Positions 22,918-36,000 of a stretch of DNA of 64,000 nt are shown in pieces. The stretch lies in assembly GCF_033807575.1 (NCBI RefSeq), contig NC_084715.1, forward strand, positions 6,745,349-6,809,348, read 5' to 3'. A model generated the notes under the pieces. The model had not been told where the DNA came from. It did no database searches and saw only the letters and a list, made by a program, of their open reading frames with translations. How positions within the stretch are numbered: position 1 is the first letter of the stretch; every line of letters starts with the position of its first letter. This DNA comes from Cydia pomonella. Taxonomy: Eukaryota; Arthropoda; Insecta; Lepidoptera; Tortricidae. Position numbers and translations under genes: made by a program.

Positions 22918-24141
22918 ATATTTTATAATAGACTTAAAACAGACAATAATGCGGTAAACCTAACGTTCTAGCAGACAACCCGTACCTTCTACTCATAGTC
23001 TATCGACACCGCTAGTAAGAAGTAGGATAAAGGTAAGTAAAAATTGGTTATTCGTAATTTTAAATTCAATCTAATATCGTGGAAAAATATTTACAAATAC
23101 AATTTGGCACAGGTGATGGTGCTTGCAACAACATCGTCAATGTAAAATCTTTTATATCTTTCAAATATTCAATAGTAAAATATTTTAAAAAGTATACTAA
23201 ACACCTGTATTAACTACGGGCTTAATCTAAATAAAGGTTTAGGCCTATTCTTTCATGAACATTTTCACACGGATGAAAAAAAGTTGGTAGTAGGTACACT
23301 ACACTACCGAATAGATTGAGCCATCTTGTAATGGCATTTTTATTCGAGATAGGGCTAAATCAGATAGAAATTATTTATCTCACGTTACAGTTATATTACC
23401 TAAGATCTACTTCCAGCAACTGTGACAAAGTTATTTCAATATAAATAGGTAACAGCAGTGTCTTAGTAAGAGTAAACTAATGCTTAATATACGCTAGCCT
23501 ATTCAAATAATATCAAAGTTTTATAACTAATTTCTCACTGAAAACATAACAATAATTATTAATGATAAGATCCTCAAAGTAAAATACTTAATGTAATACA
23601 GATATGGTGTTTTAAAATAAAACGTGGAAATTTCACAATAGGAGCGAATTCTATATTTTTTTAAAGTAAAAGCATAATTTATTCACAGCTAATTAAAAAT
23701 ACTTAGAGATAAAATGACCAGCAAGTTAATACGCCTATGCTTATTTACAAGTGAGATCTTATAATAATGATTGATTAAGGATAAATACGATTAATATAAG
23801 TTTCATAAACTTTTAACTATTTACTAACTGACCAAGTCAGAGAAATGAAGGGAGAAGGCATAGGCTAGCAAACACTAATAGGTATGTAAAACGAAATGCA
23901 AATTCTGCAATTGGGAATAATGTAGGAACTGCGAATGGGCTCAAAACAATCTACTAGATGTTGCTAGTGCGTCACTTTTTGGCATAACAGTAAATACCTT
24001 AAAAAGCCCCGATAAATTCAACCATTTACAACTTGAAATATTTTTTATTTATATTACTTAAACAAATGACAATCATCATCAAAGATATATGTAAGTTATA
24101 ATATTATAATTTGTCTCATATCTTATAAGTATACTTCGTTA

Positions 24142-24281
24142 TTTTAGCATCAGAAAGAACTTCGCAGAAGTAAGCTTGGGGTTCCATCGGGCCCTTTCGG
24201 CGATAAAATTCTGAAGTAGGTACATAATATGTATAATAACGATAGACGCTTACTTCTGTGGAGCTTTTTCTACTGCTAAAA
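24142..24281. mobile_element. Inverted-repeat MITE (TTTTAGCATCAGAAA)
   Basis: The left arm reads TTTTAGCATCAGAAAGAACT then GCAGAAGTAAGC. The right arm reads GCTTACTTCTG then GAGCTTTTTCTACTGCTAAAA. Confidence 0.6.
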
Positions 24282-24637
24282 AAACAAAGTATAGACGACT
24301 ACCCTCAAAAATAAGAATTATTAATTAATAATCATTTAGTTTAGAGCTATGTAGGTTAGGTTATAATCGATACTTTGAAATTCACAATTATATATAATAC
24401 TTATTATGCTTGAAATATTATAGTAATTCATTAATACCGAGAAACCTTAATAAGCCTAATTTATATTTTGAATATGATATAAAAATATATGCTGTTATGC
24501 CATAAGTAGTGACAAAGATTTGTTGATTCGCGGTCGCTAGACTATTCCCTTGTTTTCTATGTAAATGCTAGTCACTGGTACAAACGGAAACACTCCTTAT
24601 GCCTTTTGTAACAAGGTCCACCGATGAACAGTTAACA

Positions 24638-24657
24638 GTGTGTGTGTGTGTGTGTTT
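24638..24657. repeat. (TG)n microsatellite
   Basis: About nine uninterrupted TG units are visible. No associated feature. Confidence 0.8.
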
Positions 24658-25239
24658 ATGTTGTTATTACTTGCTGTTTCTGCTACCAGTGACTGTGTAT
24701 TTAGGCTGTATATTTCCCTTTTAATTAGTAATACTATTTGGATTTATGCAGGATGTTTAAATAAATGAATATGTTTAATTTGCGTCTAAAAAGGTATGTT
24801 AAAAGCTGGGTGGAGGTTGATGAGTAGAAAACATTGTTATGGAATAAGTATTATCGACTGAAGAACCAATATTTCAGTTCTCTTTCATGACTAAAGGTTA
24901 GCCACTTTCAGATTTAACTGCCAGTTCTTATGAATGAACAGCGCCAAGATCTGCCAGGTTCACTCGTACCAGTTTACCCTTCGAATCCTACCGAGCAAAT
25001 CAAGGCAGCGAAACCCTTGAAATTAAACTTAAAATCTGAAACTTTAAGGTTATTTTTTGACTGGCCGATATCTTGACTAGAGGTATCAACTATTTGAGTC
25101 ATGGATCTCGGAATCTTGAAAATGTCCGACCGAGGCAATGGTGCCAGCGTAGTTATAGGACGTTGGGTATTTATTGTTATGATTTACATAGTTCTCGAAA
25201 AATAATGAAAGGGATGTAGTCTATAGACGTTTCGAGCGC

Positions 25240-25306
25240 TTACGTCATGGTGACGTCACTGACAGTTACAGTCAGTCGATGTTAGACCGGCGAGCAGAGC
25301 GGTCGT
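25240..25306 (+). promoter_or_regulatory. Candidate CRE-driven Inr/DPE core promoter, plus strand
   Basis: TTACGTCA (25240-25247) and a perfect palindromic CRE, TGACGTCA (25251-25258), lie just upstream of an arthropod initiator TCAGTC whose A is 25274. GGTCGT falls at exactly +28 to +33 (25301-25306) and fits the DPE consensus RGWYVT. The local CpG content is higher than in the surrounding DNA. The motifs are seen directly; promoter activity is inferred. There is no TATA box. Confidence 0.42.
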
Positions 25307-25612
25307 ACCGCGTGATGTTTGTGTTGGCGAACCGTTGGAAAAACTACGATTCATCGTATTCGTATGGATTCGATTTCGTCATCTGATTTACTGAGGTAAA
25401 TACAGTATTTTACATGTAATCACTTTTTCAACTGAAATTACACCTCGGTATCGTATTCGGGTCAATGTTTGTTGGGTATGTTTTGTGAAAAGGATTCTTT
25501 CCTGAGATTCTTTTGATTATTTTGTCACAGTTCTCAAAAGTATAATTGAACTTATTTTATAACAATGCCTCAACTTCAAAGGGTGGTGTGGGATGCGAAC
25601 ATTCATTCGCGG
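25274..25612 (+). other. Candidate 5' exons of an unidentified plus-strand transcript
   Basis: From the putative start site, exon 1 could run to 25395 with donor CTGAG/GTAAAT. A good acceptor (TTTGTCACAG) ends at 25530. Exon 2 then contains ATG at 25565 in a strong insect context (AACAATG) and 16 codons (MPQLQRVVWDANIHSR) before a GTGAGC donor at 25613. Without splicing the frame ends after 30 codons. I do not recognise the peptide and found no downstream plus-strand coding exon in the window. It could be a gene continuing past the right edge around the PKC locus, a lncRNA, or chance. Confidence 0.3.
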
Positions 25613-26993
25613 GTGAGCGTCCGCTCGCTACGTTGTCTCCCTCTCCAGCTGTTTTAAACCTATTCTGGCTCATTTTTCTAAACAAACTTACAAATATATT
25701 GGATATTTAGAGATTTACAATGCAGTCAAACGGTTTACATCAAGCAATATATCGCAGTAGTGCAGCTCAATTCAATAGGTACATCATTTCCTGCTTTTGT
25801 AGTAAAAAAAACCGTCGATGTTAGTTTCTCTAAATATTTTGTATACATTTTTATTTTATATACACAATATAGGCTTAATAGTTTAAGTTAAAGAATGATT
25901 TAGTTTTTGCAATAAAAAGCTATAGCGGCTGAACCATCGAATTTTGCTTATTTTAGTTAAGAATAAAGGACAGACAAAATGAGCCAGAGTGCTAACCTAA
26001 GTCTACACTTAATGCTAAAAAACATTGCTAGGACTTCTAAGCCGTGCTAATTATACAATACAAAGCCGTTTTTACCTTTTACAAAAGTCGGTATTATATT
26101 TTAACCTTTTCACCGCCAAGGTTAAGACAATTTCAAGTTCATAAAAAATACGAAATATCGTAATGGCGTACGATAATTATGCTAGATTTAGCATTCAATT
26201 TAAATTTAATGCTAAATTTAATAAAGGCGGTCAAAAGATTCAACGGCTAAAATAAAGTTTTAAGACTTAGAAATGATAAGAACACCTAAAATGTCATTTT
26301 ATTACAATTCAATTTAGAATCAAATGCTTTTTTCTTTTAAATTCACATACATTTAATCTAGCAAGAGTGTTACACTTTTAAATGTATTTTTATTTAATAT
26401 ACGTTATTATTAATTAAGTTAGTAAGGCTATTTTAGTAGACGATTGTCAGCATTGTCAAAACTCACACAACGGTATCTAAAACAACCTCATTTCACTACT
26501 TCAATTCATTTCACTGTGTTGACTTCCCCATTCACGATCATAACTCATCTGAATCACACGAACCTAGCCCACATCGAAGTTACGCTCTCATTTAAAAACA
26601 ATATTATGAAATACGAAATATGACCATTCAAGTAACAAAGATCACAAAATAATTTATTTGGTTTCACTATTTTACATTTCATTATTAACCTTCTTTTAAG
26701 TTGGCTGCGCATATCAAGCCATATATGGCGAATATGATATTTAACACTATTGACGGCAGTTTTAAAGTTCAAATTTCAACAAATATTTTTTATTACATGC
26801 GGTAAGGGGTAAATTTAACATTTTGTTTTTTCAAAAAATCCTATATAATTTATAAAGTATAGGTACTTCGTACTACTATTTTTCTACGAAAATTACAAAT
26901 AAGATAAATTTGAGCGAGTAGAAATTTTACATACAATAACTTCTACTCGGTCTATTTTCCTTGTTCAAAATTTTTAGGAACGAAAACTAGTAT

Positions 26994-27048
26994 AATCGCC
27001 ATCAGATATATCGGAGTGGCCGAGGTGCTTAAAAATATTTGAACACAC
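26994..27048. mobile_element. Partial MITE, GTACAGTCGCCATCAGATAT family, copy 2
   Basis: TCGCCATCAGATATATCGGA and the following GTGGCCGAGGTGCTTAAAAA match the left arm of the copy at 21131. The right half is missing. Confidence 0.6.
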
Positions 27049-29148
27049 ACAATTTTATTGCCAGTTTTCATGTAATTGAACAATGTCGTTTTAAAATGAG
27101 AGTGTAACATCGACTGTATGGTAGCAGGTTCATGAGATGATAAACGAAAAAATACAAATATTTCATTTACAAATCATACCTAACAAAAATAAACATATTT
27201 TCTGGATTGTCTAAATTCGATAGTGAAGTATTCACACTTGAATTTTAATGCTTTCGGTGCCACCTTTTTTTAAACCTTTTCACCACTTTCCCGTATAAAT
27301 GGCACAGATAAATGAATACACGTCACGTCACAGACAGTGCAGTCGGTGCTCCAGGCGAAGATCCTCAAAATCGTATCCAAACATGTCGAGCGCTTATTCG
27401 ACTTAATAATACGCCAGTAACCCGTTTAAAATGATTTTAATTGCAGATAAAGCTCTGATTATACTAAAGGGCAGACAATTAGTACAACCCTTTCTACTGA
27501 TACAGAAACACGTCGTGTGATTTTGGCAAATGTAAGCTGGATCATTGTGGTGCGATGAGAGTTCAAACATATCAGCGACTCTAATAAAAAGGTATAGATC
27601 GCTTTCTCACTCTACATAAATCTACATACCATGTATAATATCCATCTAACTGATCTTATCACACCACAAAACCATACAGAAAAACGAAGTACATCACACT
27701 ACACACATACATACACATTCACGCAAAACGGGATAAATCAAAGATCACAAAATGTAATCACGTTAAAATTTACCATAAAATGCCTGTACTGGCCGTTAAG
27801 GCTGTATTTGAAGCTGGAGCTGTTTTCACTAAAGCACATGATGCTTCCTATAGAAACGTTCTATCTCTATCTATGTGTTAGAGCAGGAGAGATAGTGAGA
27901 GAAATATTAATGTGTACGGCGAACTGTATTTTCCACGATCGAACACGGTACGGACCGCATTCGTTGAGTGCGAACGTGTGTTAACGTTTATCAATTTTTT
28001 TTAATTAGTATTCGCCGATATGTAAAACATGGCCAGTACAGAAAATTCATGACTAAAAATGATTTGTAAAACAATTCAATAAAATATAGACAATGTAAAC
28101 TTAATACAGCCGATTTAAAAAGATTTCATGGCCATAACGGTAACCATAGATAAAAGCTACATACGAAAATGGCCTTAGAATTAAACACGTATAAACAATT
28201 GATCTTTCAACGTGACTAATAAAAAACAAAATTGATTAAAAACAAAGTGGTCTTAGAACTCCTGAGATTCGAATACAGCGAGCTTCAATAATAAAAACAA
28301 TTATTAAATAAAATAAAAAATATTTTCAAATACTTATGAAGTATACCACCCACTAGACACGACACTGAATTATTTATATTTTTACAATTAACACTGATAT
28401 GTTATGACAATGTGAGATGCGTTAGCTGAAGACACCATCTGTCAACATTGCCAAACGAATATAATCCCTATTAACTTAAGAATAGATCGATAATTTATTG
28501 ACAAATGGCATCAAACGTGTCACTAACATTTATTAATACCAAGTGGCCCCAAGATACGATATTCAGAGTAAAAATAAAAATAAACAAAATTTGATAAAAT
28601 TAAGTCAAAAATTAACGACTTTAAATAAAAGAATAACAGAGGTAAGACAGTAACAATAAAGTATATTATCTTTAAAATAAATTAGTATATTATCTGTAAG
28701 TTAATTCCGATTAGTATTGCTTTTATTGAAATTCGTTGAAATAGCGAATTTATTGCACTGAAAAACAGTAAACAAAATAAATAGGTTAATATACTTTTGT
28801 CATGTCTTAATGGATGGGTAAATAAACATTTTAGGTATAAAATGAGCAAACGATTAAATTACATCTTATACTTACACCTACGAAAAAATGGTGTTTCTAA
28901 AAATTCCAAGTTACGATTACGTCAACATATAAACGAATACAAATTACAGATCATAGTTTTTGAACGGAACAGTTCATAGTCTAAGTAAGATAACGAACGG
29001 CAGGCGCCGTGAGAGCGACAGAGATAGAGAGCTCACGTTCAGAAACCGATGCCGATTCCGCGCCAGCGTCGATATTGGAGAGAAGAACCCTGTAGAAAAA
29101 TGCATAAATTGAGACAGTGCGTTAGCTTAAAAAAGAACTAAATTTTAA

Positions 29149-29316
29149 CCCCCTTATTCAAAACGTGTGCTAAAGTTACGATGCCGCTAATAATCGTTTG
29201 TCCCTTTCCGACGTATTGGTATGATGGAAAGGGACAAACGATATGAAGGGATGGATGGGAAGGGATGGGGAGGGATAGCGGCATCGTAACTTTAGTACAC
29301 GTTTATGAATAAGAAG
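29149..29316. mobile_element. Hairpin MITE (CCCCCTTATTCA / AACGTGTGCTAAAG)
   Basis: The left arm includes GTGCTAAAGTTACGATGCCG and AACGATTTG-like inner arms (CGTTTGTCCCTTTCC). The right arm has GGAAAGGGACAAACG and CGGCATCGTAACTTTAGTAC. A GGGATGGATGGGAAGGGATG purine run is inserted between the inner and outer right arms. Confidence 0.7.
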
Positions 29317-29876
29317 GTAAATGTACACTAAATCGAAGTTTTAATATTTAGACAATGTGCAGTCTATACTGAAAAAAAAGTAAACAAGAGTTCTTTAGAT
29401 CAGAATCAGTTCCTTGAGATATAGGGGCCGAATTTTGAATTTCGATAACTTGATTTCGTGTTCTACCTTTAATAATATCTCCACTACTAGGCTACTAGAT
29501 TCCCAATTTTTATCGATCGTATTTCGAAAGCCCCATAGGCACAAACGGATCGTTCTCCCATACAAATTTTGAATTTCGCGCCTTTTTCTACTGACATAAG
29601 TTGGCTTGCCAGAGTATCTTTGTTTGTAATATGAGCTTTTCTTTAGTAGTGCACAATAAATAATTTTATTATTATTATTATAATATATATAGCTACATAT
29701 ATATAGTTTGGGTTTGGCAACTTTGGCAGACGATTATTATACATTTGATTAACTTAGTCTTCTTTGTTGTAATAATTATAAAAGAATGTTTAAAAAAATA
29801 TAATTTTAAATATATCCTTATTTCATTTGTGGTACGATAGATAATCATATAAAACCGTAGTTACCTACCTGAATGT

Positions 29877-30029
29877 TCAGACGTGCTGCACATATTCGGG
29901 GTTGAGGAAAGAGAAGCCCATGAACTCTGTCTGGTCGAGGTTCATCATGAAGAGTTTGTCGGTGGGCGTCAGCTCGGTCTTCTCTGTGGTGAACTGCTTG
30001 TCGAAGTTGGACACGTCTTTGCGATGTTT
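29877..30029 (-). CDS. Pkc53E: PKC exon: C-tail with turn and hydrophobic motifs, stop
   Basis: Fifty-one codons including TGA (29877-29879) follow a TTTTCTGCCAG acceptor. The exon carries TELTPTDKLF (turn motif) and EFMGFSFLNPEY (hydrophobic motif), whose Thr/Ser are mTORC2/autophosphorylation sites in PKCs. A strong donor-like CAG/GTAGGT lies 8 nt after the stop, so the 3' UTR may be spliced. Confidence 0.92.
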   Translation of the reverse strand, partial: KHRKDVSNFDKQFTTEKTELTPTDKLFMMNLDQTEFMGFSFLNPEYVQHV

Positions 30030-33000
30030 CTGGCAGAAAACAATGAATGGTTAAGTATAAAATTGTCTTCTTCATTTTGGGTAAGTTCTAAGTCCAAATG
30101 GCATTCGACTAAAATCATACTGTCCAACTCGTGTAGTAAAAGTAATTTTTTCACAGGGGCTCGTCAGACCCCACTTTGGTGACGAAACATCAAGAAAAGA
30201 TAGTCGGTAGGTGAATTGAATCACTTGTTTCTAGACGCAGATGAGTGAGATGAGTGAGGACATCGTACTGACTGGTGCAAGTGGGGTGTTAATAAGTCTC
30301 AAAAGCTTATGATTACATTCATATTGACAATTCAGTGTAGCGAATTCCTTTCGCTACAAGAGCCATAATTTTCCATTCCATAAGTGAAAAGTTGAAAATT
30401 ACTTCTTAATGGGCTGCCTCCAACGCAGGTAAGGTGAGCGGGGGGACACGGACGAAGTCAAGAGCAGAGACTAGCGTAGGCTATGTGTATAGGGTAGGTC
30501 GTAAAGCTGCTACTCACGATCTTAGGCTTGAAGGGCGGCTGCACGTCGCGCGCCTCAATGCGCGCCCAGTCAATGCGACGGAAGAACGGGTGCGTACGAA
30601 CATCTTCTTCCCCCTTGGGGCCGCAGCCAAGCCGCTTTTGAGGGTTTTTCATAAGGAACGTCTTGCACGCGTCCTTGGCTTCCTGTAGGGATAGCACATA
30701 ATGAGAACTTGCTGTTAAAAGTAAATTCATTGTTAAGAGTTTCTGCAGGTTCAAATAAAGGTTTATGCTTCTGGTTTATGTATCTGAACTAAAAACACAC
30801 ACAATACAATAGTACCTATAAGTGCAAAAGAGATTGGTTTCCCAAAGAGGTTAATGTTCATGGTTTGCAATGCAAATATCAAAACCTCTTGTTGCGGTTG
30901 AGGTTGGGTTAGCCCGTTTTGGGTAAAAATACAAGTTATCATTATGTTTATGTGAGAAAAGATTGTGTTATCGTAGGAAAGAGGCATTTCTAACAGGTAA
31001 TCGATTTGAACGAATTTTCTGATCCCTAATGGTAATTCGCGTTAACCCTGAATGTATGTTCCGCCCGGCATCTTACCTTGCTGAGTGTTTTGGGGTACGA
31101 CACGCTGTTATCAGTGATAGCAGCGAACAGTTCCTCCTCGTCCTCTCCGTCGAACGGCGGCTGTCCCACCAACATCTCGTAAAGCAGTACGCCGTACGCC
31201 CACCAGTCCACGGACTTCCCGTACGGCTGGTAGAGGATGATCTCTGGGGCGATGTAGTCGGGAGTTCCACAGAAGGTCTTGGTGGTTTTGTCGCCATTGA
31301 TGCCTGAAATAAGATGTTTCATAATTTGGAAGACTTGGTGACGTCTGATTAAAGTTCATTCAATAGGTAATAGTATTGTAGCGCCAACAGTGCCGGGTAT
31401 GGTAGAGGAAATTCGACTTTTCAAGGCCGGTAGAAATCTGACTTCGCGAATAATATCGTTTGTAAGTGTAACAGCGACTTAATGTATATAGCAAGTTTTA
31501 AAAATATAAGACCAATATATTTAGAAGGATTCCGGGGGAAAGCTATGCTATCCATAGTTGATATGATAATTTTATTATGAAAAAATGTAGTCTCCTGCGC
31601 GAAAAACCTATTTTTTACTTATTTCTCCCAAAAACATTTAAAATGCTAATTGCTTTTATTTCGAGAACCTAAGGCTAAAAAACCCCTTACATTTCAACTA
31701 TAGGTACTGAGTAACAAGAAAATCCAAAACTACATCTCAATTTAAAAAAAATATTCTCTTTCATTAATACTTACAGCAGGTATTGATGGCTTCTACTCAC
31801 CTTCCTTGCACATGCCGAAGTCGGCGATCTTGATGTGCCCATCCTGGTCCAGCAGCACGTTGTCCAGCTTCAGGTCGCGGTACACGATGCCGCGGGAATG
31901 CAGGAAGAAGAGCCCGATAGCTATCTCCGCTGCGTAGAACCTGAAATTATAAAGATTACCTCGATTGTATCATTATGCGGCGTCTGTATGTGTAGTCTGT
32001 GACAGAGATTAAGAAACGTATGATACTTTCACAAATAATCTAAGTCTAAGTCTTTATTTTTATTACATAAATGACCTTTGTAATAAAAATAAAAATAATA
32101 GTACATTGTGCAACGAGGGGGGTAAGTGAAATTTTGGATACGAGGGTGGTAATTCCCGACAGCGGCAGGCTGGAGGGAATTAAAGTCCCGAGTTTGCGAT
32201 ATTCTTACACACCCCGGAGTTACACACAATGTTTTTCATCACACTTGCGAAGAAAAAACTAAATTTTAAGCGAAATAATTCTTAAATACGGTGACATATC
32301 AAACATTCGTCCGCCATTTTGTAATTTCTTGGCAGGTGAGGCTGTGTGCCTTCGATCACAGACCTATTCGGCATTCAGCCACGATTGGAAATTATGTAAA
32401 AATATTTTAATCGGCTGTTAAAATAATCAAATTAAATAATTTTAAACATAAACAAAAACATTAAATTATGAACGTCAGTATTTTAAAAGTAAAACTAATT
32501 TATGCTACTTGGTTGACATAATTAAAGAAAAAAACTATAACTCCCTAGGGAGTTATAGTTAAAAAACTGATTTGACCTGCAAGGTACTAAATAAATACTA
32601 CCTTTACAAGTATACAATATCAAACTAATGAAATACCAGAGTACACCTAAACCAGGTTTAATTAAGTCCAGATGCTGTTGAACTATCAGATGTAAATTGT
32701 CTATTAAAGTTGTGTTGTACAAGTTATGCACAGCTCACTCGCAAGCTTGCTTCATTACGAGTTCCAACTCGTCCCAAGTTTCGTGTGCTGTGGTTTATCA
32801 AATAGAAGAGGTAAATGAGAAGGGCGTTCTGTAAGTGTGTTACTTTTCATTTTTTTTAAAGTCTGATTAGTCGCAGTGTAAGCAAAGAGCAGCCGTCAAA
32901 CCAACTTTTTTTTTTAATACTTTGCAAAATCGGTTCATAAATGACGGAGTTATGAAGTAACAAACATTTAAAAATAAACATACAACCGAATTGAGAACCT

Positions 33001-36000
33001 CCTCCTTTTGAAATCTTGAAGTCGGTTAAAAAACACGTACGTGATGCATACGCGCTTATGGGTCCTGAGCCTCTCTATTTCCTGTTTTATACAACCCAGC
33101 CTGCTAATCTGCTAGCTATAAATGTTCTTTTACAATCGTCACACTTCTACGTATGGCTTTGTTTGTACCTCATATAAAGAAACATAAACATTCAGGCCAA
33201 TTAAAACATACACTTATATCAGAATAACATAACATATAACATTATTTATCTCTCCCTTAGTGTTTATATAGTACATAGTTATTTTTACTCTGTGGCTGAC
33301 ATGCTGCTGTCATATTTAGCTATGTTTCGGTTAATTTTATATACATTTATATGTATGTTTATGTATGTCTATTTGTATTCCTTATATGTGTATGTTTATT
33401 CACTGTAATTGTGTGTGTGAATGTGTAGGCTTCATAATGGTTTAGCAACACCTACTTTTTCGATTAACTTCTCTATTTCCGCTACCCAAAGGTTGTCTGG
33501 AAGAGATCGCTTTTTAGCGATAAGACCGCCTGTTGTCTGCCTCTAAGTTTAATCAATTGTTTATTTTTCTTGTATATTTTTACTGAGGTGTGCCAATAAA
33601 GAGTATTCTATCTATCTATCTAATGACATCTAACTGATATCATTCGGTTATCGTGCATTTCGCTCGTCCTTGTCCGTATATGTATTGCCGTGGGTGAGAC
33701 GCACGATAACTAAATAATATGATTGAATAAATGGTAGGATCCTATAGATGTGCTATACGCGTGCGCCCGTAAGGGACAGAACATACGCAATGCGACAAAA
33801 TTAAAAACACGTTTTAATATTCCTGAAAACGTACTAAAATAACCTACGTTATTTGGTCGGGTTATTTGTTGACCACCATAAACCTTACTAAATTTACGGT
33901 GGGGACTAAAAAAAAGTGAGACTGTGGCAAGGACAAACACTTGATTTCCCCTGATCCAGTTGACCCAGTTGTACTAGATTCATGTCTGATTGAAATATGA
34001 TTTTGATGTTAGTGTACGTTCGAATTGGGCTGATTTGATCTTTTTTCTTTTCATTCGCCTTTGTAAATAACGTACAGATATTTTTGCACGCTTCACCGTA
34101 CATGATATTAAACCCGTGACTGTACACAGGTATGTATTAGATACGAGCAATCATTGCTGTGGCACCCACGTCGCCAGAATAGGACATATCTCATTAAGAT
34201 CTCGCCCCGAGCCGCATTCGGACGTTATAAATCTTAATTTGATGTCGATTTCAAATAACTCGCAGTGTATTTCAACCAATGCTTAATTAAGACCATGATT
34301 GCAGAAGAACAACTTGCTAAAAGTTTCAAAAAAATAAATGCTGTAACACACGAAATAATGTATAGGTTAACCACTGGGGGGCACGTCAAATGTAACGTGC
34401 AAATAGCCATGTCAGATAAACGTCAGTCCATACAATAAGTATGACCATTGGGCGAGGTTTTCGACAGAGGAGGTTGTTAAATCCTCCATGGTGCTAAGGG
34501 TTGATATCATTTAGAAACTTTGAATTTTGCGCATTTTCTACTGACAAATGAGTTAGCCAGACTATAAACTTTGAAATAGAAAACACGTTCTCCATACAAT
34601 GTGTGATAGTTTTTGCATTTTTTCATGTAGAAAATGTTCAAACTTTCTGTCAGCAAAGTGCGAATAACATCTAATTGAAAACTGATCGAAAATGACGACC
34701 TCTTAGCCTAGTCAGTAGTGGCCCGGCCTATGAGGCGGGGAACCCGGGACGGGTTAGAATCCCGGTAATATATTTGTCAGTTTATCACGAATGTTTGTTT
34801 CTAATTTATGCATGTTATCTATGTACAGTCAGCGTCAAATACTTTGTAGCAACCAAAGTAGCCAAATAGTTCGGTACACCATATATTTAGTATGGTGTAC
34901 CAAACTATTTGGCCACTTTGACTGCTACAAAGTATTTGACGCTGACTGTACAATTTTTTCTATATAATTGTGTATATCTGTCGTCTGTAGCTATTATTGA
35001 CTAAAGTAGCAAATCCCTCTAATGTCCTGTAATGGAGTTACGAGGCTTGCGACTTTAGCCGACGACACCACACCACCATGTCCACGGCCACGAAAATGTC
35101 AAGGTCACCAAAAATAGAATCAGAGCACCCCACTATCCACGTGGTCTTGTCTGTCCTACCCCTAGAGGGCAATAAAGAAATAGGAGGCACGGAGGGAAAG
35201 GCTGCTGCTCTGTGCTGCAGCGCCGCAGCCACCCATATCCAAAATTCTCCCCCGCCTCACGCGCTCTTAATAAGTCCGACGAACTCCAGATTTGATGGAC
35301 GCTCCAACGTTTTTCATAGTTTTGGTGAGCAACGCCACGCCTGGTAAATTAAAGAACTAAATCGACCAAAATGCCGCGGTAAATTGCAAACGGCGCTGTT
35401 AATGGCATAAGGTATTTTACAAAATGCAGACTTTTTACAATTTACCTGCGGCATATCGACAAGTGGTATCCATTGTATAAGCTATGTTTTTTTTGGTTTG
35501 TCCACCACACATTAAAAAAATAAATCAAAATCAGATTTCTTAAATTCGAATGCTATGCCGAGATAATGTGTCAAATCCATGATTGATGTCACTTAATGAA
35601 GGAAATGCTATTGGGAGTCATTATGTTTTTATTTGAATTGGGATTTGATGAAAGGGGGATTTGATTAACTTCAAAAACCAAAAGGTACATTTCCTGATTA
35701 CTTTTGCCTCTTCTGCAAGGAAATTGGAATTTGTCTTTTTTTCAACTTTATTGACTCACCTGTAGAACATTTGTGACAGTCCATATCAAAAGGGACATTA
35801 TGGCGGTTGGCGCTTACGTCGCGTAGTATGGCGCGTCGCTAATAATAGCGTAAGCGCCGACCGCCATAAGGTCCCTTTTGACTATCACATTTACTTTAAA
35901 AATAAGTTGAAAATAAAAAGACAAAAAAGTTAAGTAGGTCTACACTGGTTAACGGGAGTTAAGTTCTGAGTAGGTAAAGCTGCCCCATTGTTGAAGACAA

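Larger units (their letters stand above)
21081..29876. other. TTC36-PKC intergenic region
   Basis: This 8.8 kb region separates two convergent 3' ends. It holds MITEs at 21131, 22769, 24142 and 29149, a MITE fragment at 26994, a TG microsatellite at 24638 and the orphan promoter candidate at 25240-25612. The rest is AT-rich with only short, unconvincing frames. Confidence 0.6.

Noticed and set aside
27631..27984. 117-codon plus-strand open frame
   Set aside because: No recognisable motif and no splice or promoter context; typical of random open frames of this length in 64 kb.
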